A stretch of DNA of 64,000 nt from Oasisia sp. SBJ-2009 (GCA_964017155.1 OZ024856.1:13136125-13200124); one strand, 5' to 3'; positions 32,541 through 42,805 are shown, counted from the first letter of the stretch. Program-made: numbers and translations. Notes: generated by a model from the sequence alone, not told the origin.

Positions 32541-32939
32541 ATTGGAAACCCTGTCGTCGGCATTCTAATAACAAAGTCGCAATTCTAACAGTATCATTTT
32601 ACATTACTTTTCCTTTCCTGTCATATCAACTGATGCTGTCCGTGGGGTGACCATTGTATTATATACCTGTATTATATAATAAACAGTATATGAAAATGAG
32701 CTGCCTCAAACCCATTATCATACATCACCTGCCAACAACTTAGTATGTGATTCTTAGTTAATTTCAGGTCTCCTAGGTGGGCGGCCTATAGGCAATTCAC
32801 CTGGTGGGTACATGGCAGGCTTGGGCGAAAAGTGCGAAGAGCGATACCAGCATGTGCCACCCATGAAATCCGAACAACATTTCCTGCCCTTGATGGGGAA
32901 CAACATGAAGGTTACCATTCCGGACTAGAGGACTAAATT

Positions 32940-33360
32940 GTCCGTGTGAATAGTCAGTTGACTACTTTGTTACAAAACGACTAACCCTTGACGCCAGCAG
33001 CTCTTCTTTTGTTGGTTTGGGCACACTTGCCCCAAGAACTGCTACGCCAGCTGGGACCAGGCTACAGCTGATTGACTTGGTGTTAACACTGCCAGCACAC
33101 TCTGCCGACTGCGAGCGAGGACTTGGTGTTAACACTGCCAGCACACTCTGCCGACTGCGAGCGAGGATTCTCTCACGCAAAGCTTGTGAAGAACGACTGG
33201 TGAAGCAAGCTACGTGACATCGCCGTCACCGACAGTTTAACGGTCATCATACACACCCCTGCTGAGGCCACATACAAACCTGAGGACAAGGCACACACTG
33301 GGATGACAAGATGTGGACAAAATATGTTGAGTGACGAGAACAGCAGCTGCAAGCTCACGA
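32940..33360 (+). pseudogene. hAT dimerisation-domain fragment
   Basis: Reads DLVLTLPAHSADCERGL and, after a tandem duplication of 46 bp (33075-33120 and 33121-33166), DCERGFSHAKLVKNDW, stop, SKLRDIAVTDSLTVIIHTPA. The block LP-x-S-x-x-CERGFS-x-x-x-x-[IV]KNDWR-x-x-L is the C-terminal hAT dimerisation motif containing the catalytic Glu. The duplication repeats the LTLPAHSADCERG unit and shifts the frame. The rest of the transposase is absent. Confidence 0.75.
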
Positions 33361-33429
33361 GTGTCGTAGTAAGAGTATGTTGTATATTTTGTTGTATTAA
33401 ATTTGTTCGATTTCTAATTTTCTGTTCAG

Positions 33430-33545
33430 CACATTATTTTGCTAAACATTAGGGCTATTTGTGGACTGCCAGATACCTATGAGAACTACCAGGTAGTCCT
33501 GCTGACTACCATATTTTAAAAGTTATTTCTACCCCCGACACTACG
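33430..33545. repeat. Dispersed repeat, copy 1
   Basis: The stretch from GCTAAACATTAGGGC to GTTATTTCTACCCCCGACA, with CTGCCAGATACCTATGAGA and GGTAGTCCTGCTGACTACCA in it, matches 48705-48830 in order and content. Both copies end in GTTATTTCTACCCC. It follows the hAT fragment here and precedes a 41-bp array there. Confidence 0.7.
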
Positions 33546-33754
33546 TCTGTTTGTTATCTATCGACCGCCATCGTCCATGTGGGGAGAATGTACTCGATCT
33601 TGTCGTTACTGCTTCTTCCCCATCACTTTTTACAGTAGTATCTGTTGACCATCTTGTCACTAATTAACTAATGCAAAGAAATGTAAAACAATTTAATTAT
33701 AATTTAAGAAACACAACACCACAACAGTCACTCCTATCTAGGAGTATGCATAAC

Positions 33755-33960
33755 CAAAGACCTAAAGTGGAACAGGAATGTTAACAATTGCATCTGGTAG
33801 GGAATTCCAGTCTCCATTCCTGAACCACAACATTTTAGACAAGCGTTGAAACATGAATAATAACCCAACAAGCATGCAAATCCAACCCTGACCTGATAAA
33901 GGTGTGACTTTGGTCTAGCACTTCTGACACACTTTAAAGGAACCAACCATACTACAATTA
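33755..33960 (+). mobile_element. LINE 3'-end fragment (family as at 46015)
   Basis: GGGAATTCCAGTCTCCATTC through CCACAACATTTTAGACAAGC and AACCCAACAAGCATGCAAAT to CTGACCTGATAAAGG. The segment matches 46430-46530 closely, including the last residues PQHF(K/R)xAL(I/K)H of the ORF and the following untranslated DNA. Confidence 0.7.
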
Positions 33961-34019
33961 ACTTTGGAGGTGACCATGTAGGTATTTAAAGGCGTGGATA
34001 ATGTTTGAGGGTCATTCCC

Positions 34020-34390
34020 TCTGTGACCAGCTTGTGCTGTCAGCCAGGTTCATGTGTATGGTGAATCAATTTTTAAGTATATACCTCAATTTGTGCACAC
34101 CAATCTTGGGTGTGTCGAGTTTCACTCCTGTATTAAAAGAGGGGCCTCAATAAGAGCATTGAGCAATGACATTTGCTCAGATAATTGTATCGAGGGCAAA
34201 CCACATACTGTGGTAGTTCACGTTGGAACAAACAACTTGGCCAACTATGTGTTTGATGAAGAAGTGGAACAGCACTGCGAAGGAATTGTTAATGAGTATG
34301 TCAGACTTGCCGAGAAGTTCCTTGATCTGCATGACAATAAAACATAAAACACACATTGTCATGTCAAGCGTTCTTCCATAAATAGACTGA
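34020..34390 (+). pseudogene. Esterase-like (SGNH) ORF1 fragment of a CR1/L2-type LINE
   Basis: The frame 34054-34347 reads LGCVEFHSCIKRGASIRALS and KPHTVVVHVGTNNLANYVFD, and continues in a shifted frame with HIVMSSVLP. VVHVGTNNL is the block III Asn motif of SGNH hydrolases, and IVxSSVLPR is the following strand. Esterase domains of this kind form the ORF1 of some CR1/L2 LINEs. An endonuclease/RT fragment follows from 34930 in the same orientation, supporting one decayed element. The catalytic GDS and DxxH blocks are not visible in this piece. Confidence 0.6.
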
Positions 34391-34869
34391 TATGTGCTCC
34401 ATGTCATACAAGAATAAAATGAATTATTTACTTTGGTTTGCATTGACCAAATATATACACAATAATGCTATTAAATGTATTTATTTGTTGTTACACTCGT
34501 ATTTAATTAAAATTTATCAATAAAGATCAATACAATAAAATTGTGATATTTCATAATCTTCGCACATTTAATTACTTCTTAAAATAATCATGTTTTAATA
34601 GTTTACCATGCCTACTTATATGTTAAAATGTTGTGCTATGGTGTGTACCTGCTTATTGATTTGTATACATGATATTGTATTGATTCTATGAAACTTTCTA
34701 TACAACCCTGACTTGATTGATTTGATCCAAGTATTCTACATTGCAGTAGGACAGAAGCTGGCACATCTTGGTCTTAAAGTGGCCTTTCTTCAATGGGATG
34801 ACATTTGGGTTTTGCGGCTTCAGTCAAAGTAAAAGACAAAGTAAAGCACCTTCAAACTGTTACTAAGAA

Positions 34870-36170
34870 AGCCATGAATGTTATTATCATTAGTTATTTT
34901 AGAATGTTCTCATTTACATTTGGTATACATTATATGGTTATACGCTCAGAATGGAAATCATGTCTTAGCCATGTGTATGTAAACAACCGTACTAATGAAC
35001 TGACATCTTCCATTGCGTCCAGCGGTCTCTCGGGTCACTGTCCAGTGACTGTCATTTGGAAACATAGCGGGTCTTTTGCCAAGACAAATGTACACAAAAT
35101 GATTCAGTATCGTGATTTTAATCACTGTGATGAACTTATGTTTTTAGAGCAACTATCAAACGTGCCATGGCCTCTGACCGACATGATGGATGACGTTGAA
35201 GTAAAGTTGGACTTGTTTGAACAAATGACACATCCGTGTTGAAAGAACATGCCCCGTTTATAATCAAGCGTGTCAAAACTGTTAAGCAACCTCCCTGGTT
35301 TAATGCCGATCTGGCTCAATCTACAGCTGCCAGAGATCGATTGTTTGACTGCACAAAACACTCAAGTGACCCTCGTGCATTGGCGATGCATAGCAAATCG
35401 AGATATCATATCATATCAAGTCATCTTTGGCTACGAGTGCGGTTCAACCAAGATAAACCAACCAGAACCTTCAGCCACAACCCGATGCGAAAATGATGGC
35501 TGATCAATTCAATGAACACTTCGCTACTATTACATCAGAATGTGGTACAACGACAACTAACTTTACTGAGTCAAATTACTCAAAACTGAGAACATTTATT
35601 CGATAAAACAACCTGGAAGATGTGTCATTAAAATTGCCAAATATAATGACTGAATTGGTTCACAAACAACTATGAAAGATGTCAGTGACTAAAGCAACAG
35701 GACTAGATGGCATCAGTTGTAAACTACTTAAACCAAGTGCCGAAATAAATGCATAGCATATAGTCAACATCTGTAATGCCAGTGCTCAACAGTGCTCACT
35801 TTCCGCAATCACTGAAGAAGGCTAGAGTGGTACCACTGTACAGAAGCTGAGATTCAAACGATGTCATGAAATATAGACATATCTGTTTTGCCAATTCTTC
35901 TCAGACATTGTAAGTACTGACTCTCCACAACTAAATTCTCAACTCTCATCGTTTGAACCAGCCACAACTGCTGAAGTGAGAAAAATAATTATGTCGACGT
36001 TTTAAACCAATAACAGACATAATAAATGCATCACTCTGCTCCGGCTTATTTCCTGAAGATTTTAAATGTGCGCATGTAAACCCAGTTCTTAAGATATTTC
36101 CAACCTCAGCTTCATTTCAAAAATACTTAAAACGGTTGTAGCAAATGTGTTTGAGAGACTGATGCTCCTC
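34870..36170 (+). pseudogene. LINE endonuclease/RT fragment
   Basis: An endonuclease end (ASSGLSGHCPVTVIWKHSGS) is followed by KMIQYRDFNHCDELMFLEQL and LKEHAPFIIKRVKTVKQPPW, FNADLAQSTAARDRLFD, the linker typical of CR1/L2-like LINEs. Degraded RT finger segments follow: MADQFNEHFATITSECG, KMSVTKATGLDGISCKLLKP with one stop, and near 36040-36165 FPEDFKCAHVNPVLKIF and a SFISK-ILKTVVANVFERL-like string. The last two show the RT0-RT2 order. Sequence switches at about 36170 to a ZNF862-like fragment, so the LINE is truncated there. The catalytic Asp boxes are missing. SGHCPV is the endonuclease SDHxPV motif with Asp to Gly, a lost catalytic residue. Confidence 0.7.
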
Positions 36171-36700
36171 TTCAGGAATGCACACTCACTGGCAAAGAAC
36201 AAAAGGTTGTTTTCAGACTTTGTATGGTTGTGTGACCTGGACGACAAGAAAGGACTCAATATTGGACCGACTTACAGAAACAGTAAGCAAGCGCAGGTGT
36301 TCACAAACAAGCGCAGGTGTTCACAAACAAACACACACAAAATCGCCCAGAACACATGCTACGAACTAAACGAACACCTGCAGTCAACCCCGTTCCTCTC
36401 TCTCGCTGATCTGTGACGCCATCCAGGACTTCATGGAACAATAAATCGTCTATGTCAACAGCGCCAAGGTTGGCAAGGTATACGTCGACTTTGTGAGCGT
36501 GGAGAACACCGAGAAGATCGACGTTACTGGAACTTTCAACGCCCTGCATGGTCAGCCTCGAAGAGATGTGGAAAAACAAACTGGTTGGGTTTGGTTCCAA
36601 TGGTGTGGCAGTGATGACTAGAAAGAATGGCGGTGTAATTGTCAAGTTGACAGTTGACCAACCACTTGTGCTGGTATGTTGGGATCCAACTACTAGCGTT
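36170..36700 (+). pseudogene. ZNF862-like hAT fragment
   Basis: Reads FRNAHSLAKNKRLFSDFVWL, CDLDDKKGLNIGPTYRN, then in mixed frames IVYVNSAKVGKVYVDFVSVE, EEMWKNKLVGFGSNGVAVMT and RKNGGVIVKLTVDQPLVLVC. These correspond to the LFRTAHxLAKxxRPFSDF...GLDxGxxYR and EQxxVYxRxxxxGxxxVxFxxxxxxxxAxAxxIxxAL...KLVGxGxDGAxVMxGxxxGVxxxL blocks of ZNF862/C17orf113-type hAT proteins. A 21-bp duplication (AGCGCAGGTGTTCACAAACA) occurs at 36290-36331. It is joined directly to a truncated LINE. The catalytic Asp position reads GSNG for GxDG. Confidence 0.65.
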
Positions 36701-36959
36701 GTGTAACTAATTGGTTACAAGTCTATAACATGCGAACATTTAATTGTCAAAATGTGTCAATTACTGGCTAAAAATACGTAAATACGTACTGTTTCTTTAC
36801 TGTAATAAATATATTAAATGTTAACCGTGACATCATGTAATATTTATTATATGTTTTACGGTTTAGCTTACTGTAGTGTAATATTAAAATAAATATGTTA
36901 ACTGTGATATCATTTAATAGTTATTATACATGTGGCGTACTGTATTAAATGATGAATTT

Positions 36960-37650
36960 GTTGCTGGTTAATCTGATACATTTCCCCCCTCAGGGTGCAT
37001 TGCCAATCATACCAACTGGAGCTTGCATTCAAGGATGCCCTCAAGAAGTAGCCGCTCACAACAAGGTGACTTCACTCCTGTTGGGCCTGTGCTACTTCAA
37101 GTACAGCACAAGGAGAGGACGACGATGCCGCCGCGGCCCGGACACTTCGCGTCCTGCGACAGTTGAGGGGATACAACGACCTTCAGCAGTCGGAGAGACT
37201 GGGGAACTGGACTTAGCTGATGTCACCGAGACCACAGATGAGAACCTTGGGGTGGTTCCTGATGTCGAGTCCCACGGGAAGTTGTGCTCACGCTTGGTGG
37301 GAACGATCTTGACTCAGCTAGTGATCACGCGCTTTTGGTCGGTATGCGTTTATTTGAGTTGGTGAGTCGGGGTGTGGAACGTGTTGTTGTGACCCAGGTG
37401 CTTCGCCGCCAGCGTTTCCGCCACATTTCCGTTGAAGAGGGTTCCCATAGTCCTAGAGATTAACGACTTCCTAGCTGCTGTTATGCGATACAGCGCACAT
37501 CTGTTTCTGGAAACGTAAGGGTACGTGGAATTCTCCCCAGATTATTTTTAGGGGGGATGGTGTTCACTTCAACGATTTGGGCAACTACAAGTTGTGGCGT
37601 AGTGTGGGTGTCGGTCACATTTAATTCTAGGTGACCTAGTGGAGGAGTGA
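36960..37650 (+). pseudogene. SGNH-hydrolase fragment of a retroelement
   Basis: After CCCCCCTCAG (36990) a frame covers a repeated module (separate entry). At about 37287-37440 another frame reads LGGNDLDSASDHALLVGMRL, FELVSRGVERVVVTQVLRRQ and RFRHISVEEGSHS, and near 37555-37600 DGVHFNDLGNYKLWRSVG. GGND is the block III motif, and DGVH-x-N-x-x-G-x-x-[KR]-L carries the Asp/His pair of SGNH hydrolases. The fold end is thus visible, with stops between the parts. It complements the block I fragment at 19635 and shares GTGAGTCGGGGTGTGGAACG with it. Confidence 0.65.
37108..37245 (+). repeat. Dispersed ~140-bp module, copy 1
   Basis: A sequence from ACAAGGAGAGGACGACGA through CTTCGCGTCCTGCGACAGTT and CTGGGGAACTGGACTTAGCT to CGAGACCACAGATGAG. 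It is repeated at 37991-38150 and 42658-42805. One frame reads LRVLRQLRGYNDLQQSERLG, then NWT; another gives GELDLADVTETTDE. Its flanks differ in the three places. Confidence 0.85.
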
Positions 37651-37990
37651 CCCCCAATGACAATAATTAGTAAAGAGAACTGTCATTTGTAATGTGTTAT
37701 AAGGTGTAGACCATTGGGGCTGGCATATTTGCTGTATATATGCATTAATGTATGTGTTGTATATGTGGTTCATCTGATTTATCGAATATAATAAATGTAA
37801 TAGATTTGGCCAATTTCAATCATCACTTCTCTTGCGTTACTGCTTTGCATAGGAGGCTGTATGTTCAGCGGGTACATATTTATTTTCTGAATTTAGTAGT
37901 AATTTGACACCGGTCATTCCCTGTTGTTCCTTCTTACAGCCCATTCCCGTGTTAACAGGGACTGTATGTCGCCATGTATGTTAATTGCAA

Positions 37991-38150
37991 AGCACAAGGA
38001 GAGGATGACGACGATGCAAGGAGCCGAAGACTTCGCGTCCTGCAACAATTGAGAGACTACAATGATCCACAGCTGTCAGAGAGACTGGGGAACTGGACTT
38101 GGCTGACGTCATCGAGACCACAGATGAGGTGGACACCTTGGAGTGGTTGC
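37991..38150 (+). repeat. Dispersed ~140-bp module, copy 2
   Basis: The most open copy: from 38004 one frame reads EDDDDARSRRLRVLQQLRDY, NDPQLSERLGNWTWLTSS without a stop, where copies 1 and 3 have a TAG after NWT. It continues with GTGGACACCTTGGAGTGG. Confidence 0.85.
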
Positions 38151-38159
38151 TAGTGTCGA

Positions 38160-38375
38160 GTGCGGGCAACGAGTGCGGGCAAGGACGTCCGTAGACTTGA
38201 GTGAGTACCTGACTGAGTGAGTTGTCTCATTGTATGTAAATGATTGTTTTCATTGTGTTCGGGAGCCTCACCAGGCATTCATTCAAGCGTGACAATCAGC
38301 CGTGTGATCCTAGCATTCAATGTACACTTGCTTGCTAATCACATATATCCATGTAGGGGAAGGTCAATTTAATAA
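38160..38375. other. No gene recognised
   Basis: Intervening DNA without recognisable coding content up to the ATG of the ZSWIM-like fragment. Confidence 0.35.
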
Positions 38376-38637
38376 GATGGAGCCGCTTCATTTAGAAGTA
38401 GGTGCCACGTTCGACAACTGGGAATCATTTAAAGATACTTTAGACAAGTTTACCACAGATCGTCATGTGGCGTTTTGCTGCGTTAATTCAAGAATCGTCG
38501 CCACCCAAACAGATTGCTAGCTGTCCGCAGCACACCATACAAGTCCTACCTGAATAATGCGTACATCAGGCTAGGTTGCAAACACTTTGGCAACCCCAGA
38601 AAAGCACGCCGTGGCATTAGGAGCCACCAGAAGTAAG
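38376..38637 (+). pseudogene. ZSWIM3-like MULE-derived N-terminal exon
   Basis: ATG 38376 reads MEPLHLEVGATFDNWESFKD, TLDKFTTDRHVAFCCVNSRI and VATQTD. A one-base shift near 38516 continues with STPYKSYLNNAYIRLGCKHF and GNPRKARRGIRSHQK, ending CAGAA|GTAAGT. This matches the N-terminus of ZSWIM1/3-like proteins (xGxxFxSWxxFxxxLxxxxxxxxxxFxxxxSxxV...Y..L.YxxIxxxCKHxGxxR), related to MULE transposases. The rest of the protein continues at 41067 after 2.4 kb that includes the unidentified repeat-rich frame. The frameshift indicates decay. Confidence 0.6.
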
Positions 38638-38793
38638 TAACTAAAAGCATGTTCTCATACCCATGTGTGAGCAATGTTGTTGTATTTGTGCGTTAATTGT
38701 TAATGTGAATCAGTAACGTCAACAGCGCTGAGTGCCTCACATTGACGTCAGTCATTCTGGTAAAAAGGAAAACACAGCAGTGGTCGGTTATCT

Positions 38794-40437
38794 GTGAAGA
38801 GGCTCCCCACAGCATCATCACTCACTCAGGACATCCCACAGCATCATCACTCACTCAGGACATACTGGAGCAAGTCACAGACTCGTCACTGGTCCCAGAG
38901 ATCCACGCAGCATCATCACTCACTCAGACATACCGGAACAAGTCAAAATTCTTCACCAGACCCAGAGATCCACGCAGCATCATCACTCAACCAGGACGTA
39001 CTGGAACCAGTCACAGACTCGTCACCGGAGCAGACGATCCCTACGACAGCAGCACCACTCAACCAAGACGTACTGGAGCTAGTCACAGACTCGTCACCGG
39101 AGCAGATGATCCCTACGACAGCAGCACCACTCAACCAAGACGTACCGGAGCTAGTCACAGACTCGTCACCGGAGCAGATGATCCCTACGACAGCAGCACC
39201 ACTCAACCAAGACGTACCGGAGCTAGTCACAGACTCGTCACCGGAGCAGATGATCCCTACGACAGGAGCACCACTCAACCAAGACGTACCGGAGCTAGTA
39301 ACAGACTCGTCACCGGAGCAGATGATCCCTACGACAGCAGCACCACTCAACCAAGACGTACAGGAGCTAGTCACAGACTCATCACCGGAGCAGATGATCC
39401 CTACGACAGCAGCACCACTCAACCAAGACGTACCGGAGCTAGTCACAGACTCGTCACCGGAGCAGATGATCCCTACGACAGCAGCACCACTCAACCAAGA
39501 CGTACCGGAGCTAGTCACAGACTCGTCACCAGAGCAGATGATCCCTACGACAGCAGCACCACTCAACCAAGACGTACCGGAGCTAGTCACAGACTCGTCA
39601 CCAGAGCAGATGATCCCTACGACAGCAGCACCACTCAACCAGGATGTACAGGAACCAGTCACAGACTCATCACCGGAGCAGATAATCCCAACGACAGGAG
39701 CACCACTCAACAAGGACGTACCGGAGCCAGTCACAGACTCGTCACCGGAGCAGATAATCCCAACGACAGCAGCACCACTCAACAAGGACATGACGGTCAC
39801 ATCACTCAGAAATGTCCAATTCAAACTTAGCAAGCCACCTCTGACTAGGGGTAGGGTGAAGGGTGAGAAAAAATCTGCCATTGCAAGCCTCACTCCCAGC
39901 AAGAAATGTAAAACCAGTAGTCGGCTAGCTATGAAAAAGCAGGAAAAAATAACACAAGAAAACAGCATGAAAACCCACATCGACAACATGTTGCCTGCAG
40001 ATTTAGCATCAGTTGTTCTTGCTGCCAGTAGAGTCAGCTGCAAGTGGCCCCGAAATTTTGCAGACTTCATGTCATGCAAAGATCCACGTGACAATGCTCC
40101 CCTAGCCCTCTTCCGGAGAATGCACAGGCGGCATCCTGACCTCATGGATGGCGCGGCAACGACACTAGCAGAGAAGCATCCACTAATGGGTGATCATTTT
40201 GAAAAAAGTGTGGATGCTTACACAATAGCAGCCACAGTGATTGTGTTCAGCATGACGTCTGGATTAAGCATGGCTGATGCACTTGCTGCCATCAGGCCTA
40301 TTCCAGTTGAGCCTGCCATTTCCAGTCTGCAAGAAGTGAAGAAGCCTCTCCATCCTATCACTGTCTGCAACACTACTGTGAGCCCAACTGACTTCACCTC
40401 GCTGGACCCTGGGCAGGACCTGCATGATCAGGTTTGA
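38794..40437 (+). CDS. Unidentified 547-codon frame with 72-bp coding repeat
   Basis: The longest frame in the window that is not purely repeat. Codons from about 60 to 335 are a tandem 24-residue repeat (SSPEQMIPTTAAPLNQDVPE plus LVTD), about 12 units; unit length is a multiple of 3, so the phase is kept. The C-terminal 210 residues are unique: a basic Lys/Ser-rich segment (RGRVKGEKKSAIASLTPSKK), then a probably folded part including HIDNMLPADLASVVLAASRV, RRMHRRHPDLMDGAATTLAE and IAATVIVFSMTSGLSMADAL. The frame ends ...QDLHDQV, and GATCAG|GTTTGA before the stop could be a donor. A second + frame and a 400-codon minus frame over the repeat are shadows. I do not recognise the C-terminal region. 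It lies between two parts of a ZSWIM-like gene in the same orientation and could be one of its exons or an insertion. Confidence 0.45.
   Translation: MKRLPTASSLTQDIPQHHHSLRTYWSKSQTRHWSQRSTQHHHSLRHTGTSQNSSPDPEIHAASSLNQDVLEPVTDSSPEQTIPTTAAPLNQDVLELVTDSSPEQMIPTTAAPLNQDVPELVTDSSPEQMIPTTAAPLNQDVPELVTDSSPEQMIPTTGAPLNQDVPELVTDSSPEQMIPTTAAPLNQDVQELVTDSSPEQMIPTTAAPLNQDVPELVTDSSPEQMIPTTAAPLNQDVPELVTDSSPEQMIPTTAAPLNQDVPELVTDSSPEQMIPTTAAPLNQDVQEPVTDSSPEQIIPTTGAPLNKDVPEPVTDSSPEQIIPTTAAPLNKDMTVTSLRNVQFKLSKPPLTRGRVKGEKKSAIASLTPSKKCKTSSRLAMKKQEKITQENSMKTHIDNMLPADLASVVLAASRVSCKWPRNFADFMSCKDPRDNAPLALFRRMHRRHPDLMDGAATTLAEKHPLMGDHFEKSVDAYTIAATVIVFSMTSGLSMADALAAIRPIPVEPAISSLQEVKKPLHPITVCNTTVSPTDFTSLDPGQDLHDQV
38990..39805. 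repeat. 72-bp coding minisatellite, about 11-12 units
   Basis: Units share CTCAACCAAGACGTACCGGA, GCTAGTCACAGACTCGTCAC and CGGAGCAGATGATCCCTACG. Shorter and more diverged units (CATCATCACTCACTCAGGAC) lie just upstream at 38805-38990. Substitutions such as GTACAGG for GTACCGG and GACAGGAGC for GACAGCAGC mark subtypes. All units keep the reading phase of the surrounding 547-codon frame. Confidence 0.95.
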
Positions 40438-40439
40438 TA

Positions 40440-41065
40440 CTATCTTGGTGACGTATTATCAGAAGAAAACGCTAACTTGGGCAATATATCCTTTGCAAAC
40501 ACCATCAGATCTCTGTTAACGTCTCTATGCACTAAGCACTTTTTTGTCAATATTTAAGTAATATTAAGAACATTAATTGAATATTCTAAATGATGTGTCA
40601 GTATATTTATTTACTCACACCTACACTTAAATTGTGGTTGCAAAATATCCTATCTTGTTGATGCTACTAGAATATTTTATTGCAAATTGCTCTTTATAGG
40701 TGGTCCATGCTTACACTGTCTTATCAGCCGAAATGTCAAATTGGCCAAACCTGGATTGGTGCATGTGGTTCCAGACACCACTTGGTTTTAAATTGTTCTT
40801 ATATATTGCATGACTACATTGATGCATAACATAAATTACAACAATGTCACTCAGCTTGATGTCACTGCTTTTTCTCTAGTTTAGTTACCTACAACAATCC
40901 TTTAACTTTTGATACATTTATTTCGTATTTTTGATATATACTATCAGTAGTGCTATAACAGGTGTAGTAAAAACCCATGATCTGCATTTATTTTCCATTT
41001 ATTGAAGCCTGTTATACTTCGGAATAGTTGAAAGTGATGATTGTTACATTGTAAGATGAACAGAA
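40440..41065. other. No gene recognised
   Basis: AT-rich, intron-like DNA between the unidentified frame and the next ZSWIM-like exon. Confidence 0.4.
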
Positions 41066-41066
41066 C

Positions 41067-42150
41067 ATGCAAATTACCATTATTCAAGATTGTGTGTTGT
41101 TGGAAATTTATGCACATCTGCCAAAACAGCGTCGGCTGGATTCGGTTGAGGAGGAGACTGAGAATATGATCCGTCTTGGTGTAAACAAGAAGCTACTCCA
41201 GCTGCATGTCCGGCAAGTGACTGGAAAAGTAACCAGGATCTCAGCAACGACACAGGCAACCAAAACTGATCTCGCTGCAATGGTTGAGCAGCTCAGCAGG
41301 TATAATGTAGGGATTGACAAATGATTTCTGAAATACTAATTACTACCTTTGTGTTTCAAATCTTTCTAGTTCTAGTTCTAAATGTAGGCAGAGCCCAGAC
41401 TGTTTGCCAGCCCAGCCCCTAGCCTTAACAACATTTAAGTGATGCCGTGATATTGTTACAGGCTCCACAGCGGAAGTCTTCTTTGACCGCACCCAGACAT
41501 TGACAGGCATCTTCTTTCAAGATACAGAAATGAGGAGCAATTTCCATTCATTTCCGGAAGTCGTCCTGGTCGATGCCACATACAAACTCACCAACTTATG
41601 TATGCCGGTGTATTTGATGCTCTGCATTGACGGCAACAGACAGAGCGAGATCATTGCATGCTGCGTGACCAGTCTTGAAACGGTGGAGGGGATGACAGCT
41701 ATGGCTGATGCATTCAAGAAGAATAACGCAAGGTGGGATAAAGTTGCCATGGTAATGACAGATAAAGACATGACGGAGAGGACAGTGTTTGGGAGGGCAT
41801 TCCCGAATGCCACCATGCACCTCTGTCTTTTCCACGTTCTCAGATCGTTCAGACGCCAGATAACATGTGAAAAGTTTGGCATCACGTCAGGCGAGCGAGA
41901 CCTGGTGTTGGACATGATGTCTCGGCTGACATACGCCAGGTCCCTAGACAAATACACAACGATCTACAATGAACTGTTGGAGTGTGGCTTGGAGTCGGTG
42001 ATCTGCTACTTCAACAGCAACGAGTGGGTGGAAGGCCTGAAAGGGCAGGTCTCCTCCTTTGGTGAGACTACAAACAACCGCCTTGAAAGCACGAACGCAA
42101 AGGTGAAGCGTGTATGTACAAAGTATGTGATGCTAAGAAACAGAAGCTGA
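41067..42150 (+). pseudogene. ZSWIM1/3-like (MULE-related) central and RNase H-like region
   Basis: The first piece (41090-41300) reads LEIYAHLPKQRRLDSVEEET, ENMIRLGVNKKLLQLHVRQV and TGKVTRI. After an intron-like gap the main frame (41500-42150) reads FFQDTEMRSNFHSFPEVVLV, DATYKLTNLCMPVYLMLCID, then WDKVAMVMTDKDMTERTVFG, MHLCLFHVLRSFRRQI and ETTNNRLESTNAKVK. VLVDATYKL and VMTDKDMTER hold the two Asp of the MULE/ZSWIM RNase H-like fold, LCLFHVLR is the C-x-x-H strand, and NNRLESTN is the family C-terminal signature. The frame is open for 216 codons, unusually well kept, then diverges at about 42120 where the related copy continues with TLEKFFTNFIW. The SWIM zinc finger is not present. Confidence 0.7.
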
Positions 42151-42154
42151 CTGA

Positions 42155-42655
42155 CGATTGTGTAGGCTACGGTTCTTACGTGGTTGAATGTATAGCGAAA
42201 TTAGATCCAAGGACTCATTGTATCGACCAACACCAAATGAACACCGTTTTGTTCAGGGTGCAGCTGGGTACACTTTTCCCAAGCAACTCAGGGTTCAACC
42301 CGGGTATTTTAGATTGAATTATTATTATTATTGAATTAGATTAGATTGAAGGTCCAATGCTCTCCCTACTATGCGACACAAGGTATAAGTTGTTGAAGTG
42401 AGGTTTGCCTGGCAACAAGTTCTGAAGACCCTGTCGCACAGTCGTATGATTCATCCGTGAAAGCCTGGATGAGTCGAGCTTGAATTGTCACTCTGTGGGA
42501 GTTGGTATATTGTCATGAATTTATATTGATCACTGCTATATTTGTAGTGCAGTTGATGTTGGTGCTCACGTTGGTGAGTTTGCAACTGTGTATTGGTGTT
42601 ATGTTGGTCATCAGTTTGATGTGTTGTTTTAATCAGTAGAGGTAGTTTTATTTAC
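42155..42655. other. No gene recognised
   Basis: Includes a short ATT/GAATTAGATTAGATTG simple stretch near 42316-42348. No motif seen otherwise. Confidence 0.4.
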
Positions 42656-42657
42656 AA

Positions 42658-42805
42658 GCACAAGGAGAGGACGACGACGATGCAGGGGCCCGGGCACTTC
42701 GCGTCCTGCGACAGTTGAGGGAATACAACGACCTTCACCTGTCAAAGAGACTGGGGAACTGGACTTAGCTGATGTCACCGAGACCACAGATGAGGTGGAC
42801 ATATG
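42658..42805 (+). repeat. Dispersed ~140-bp module, copy 3
   Basis: Third copy of the module at 37108 and 37991; CCACAGATGAGGTGGACA is kept and repeated again at 42862-42879. Here it is followed within 80 bp by a duplicate of the ZSWIM-like C-terminal segment. Confidence 0.85.

Noticed and set aside
38943..40145. 400-codon minus-strand frame and 362-codon second plus frame
   Set aside because: Shadows of the 72-bp coding repeat; composition follows the opposite strand and no motif is present.
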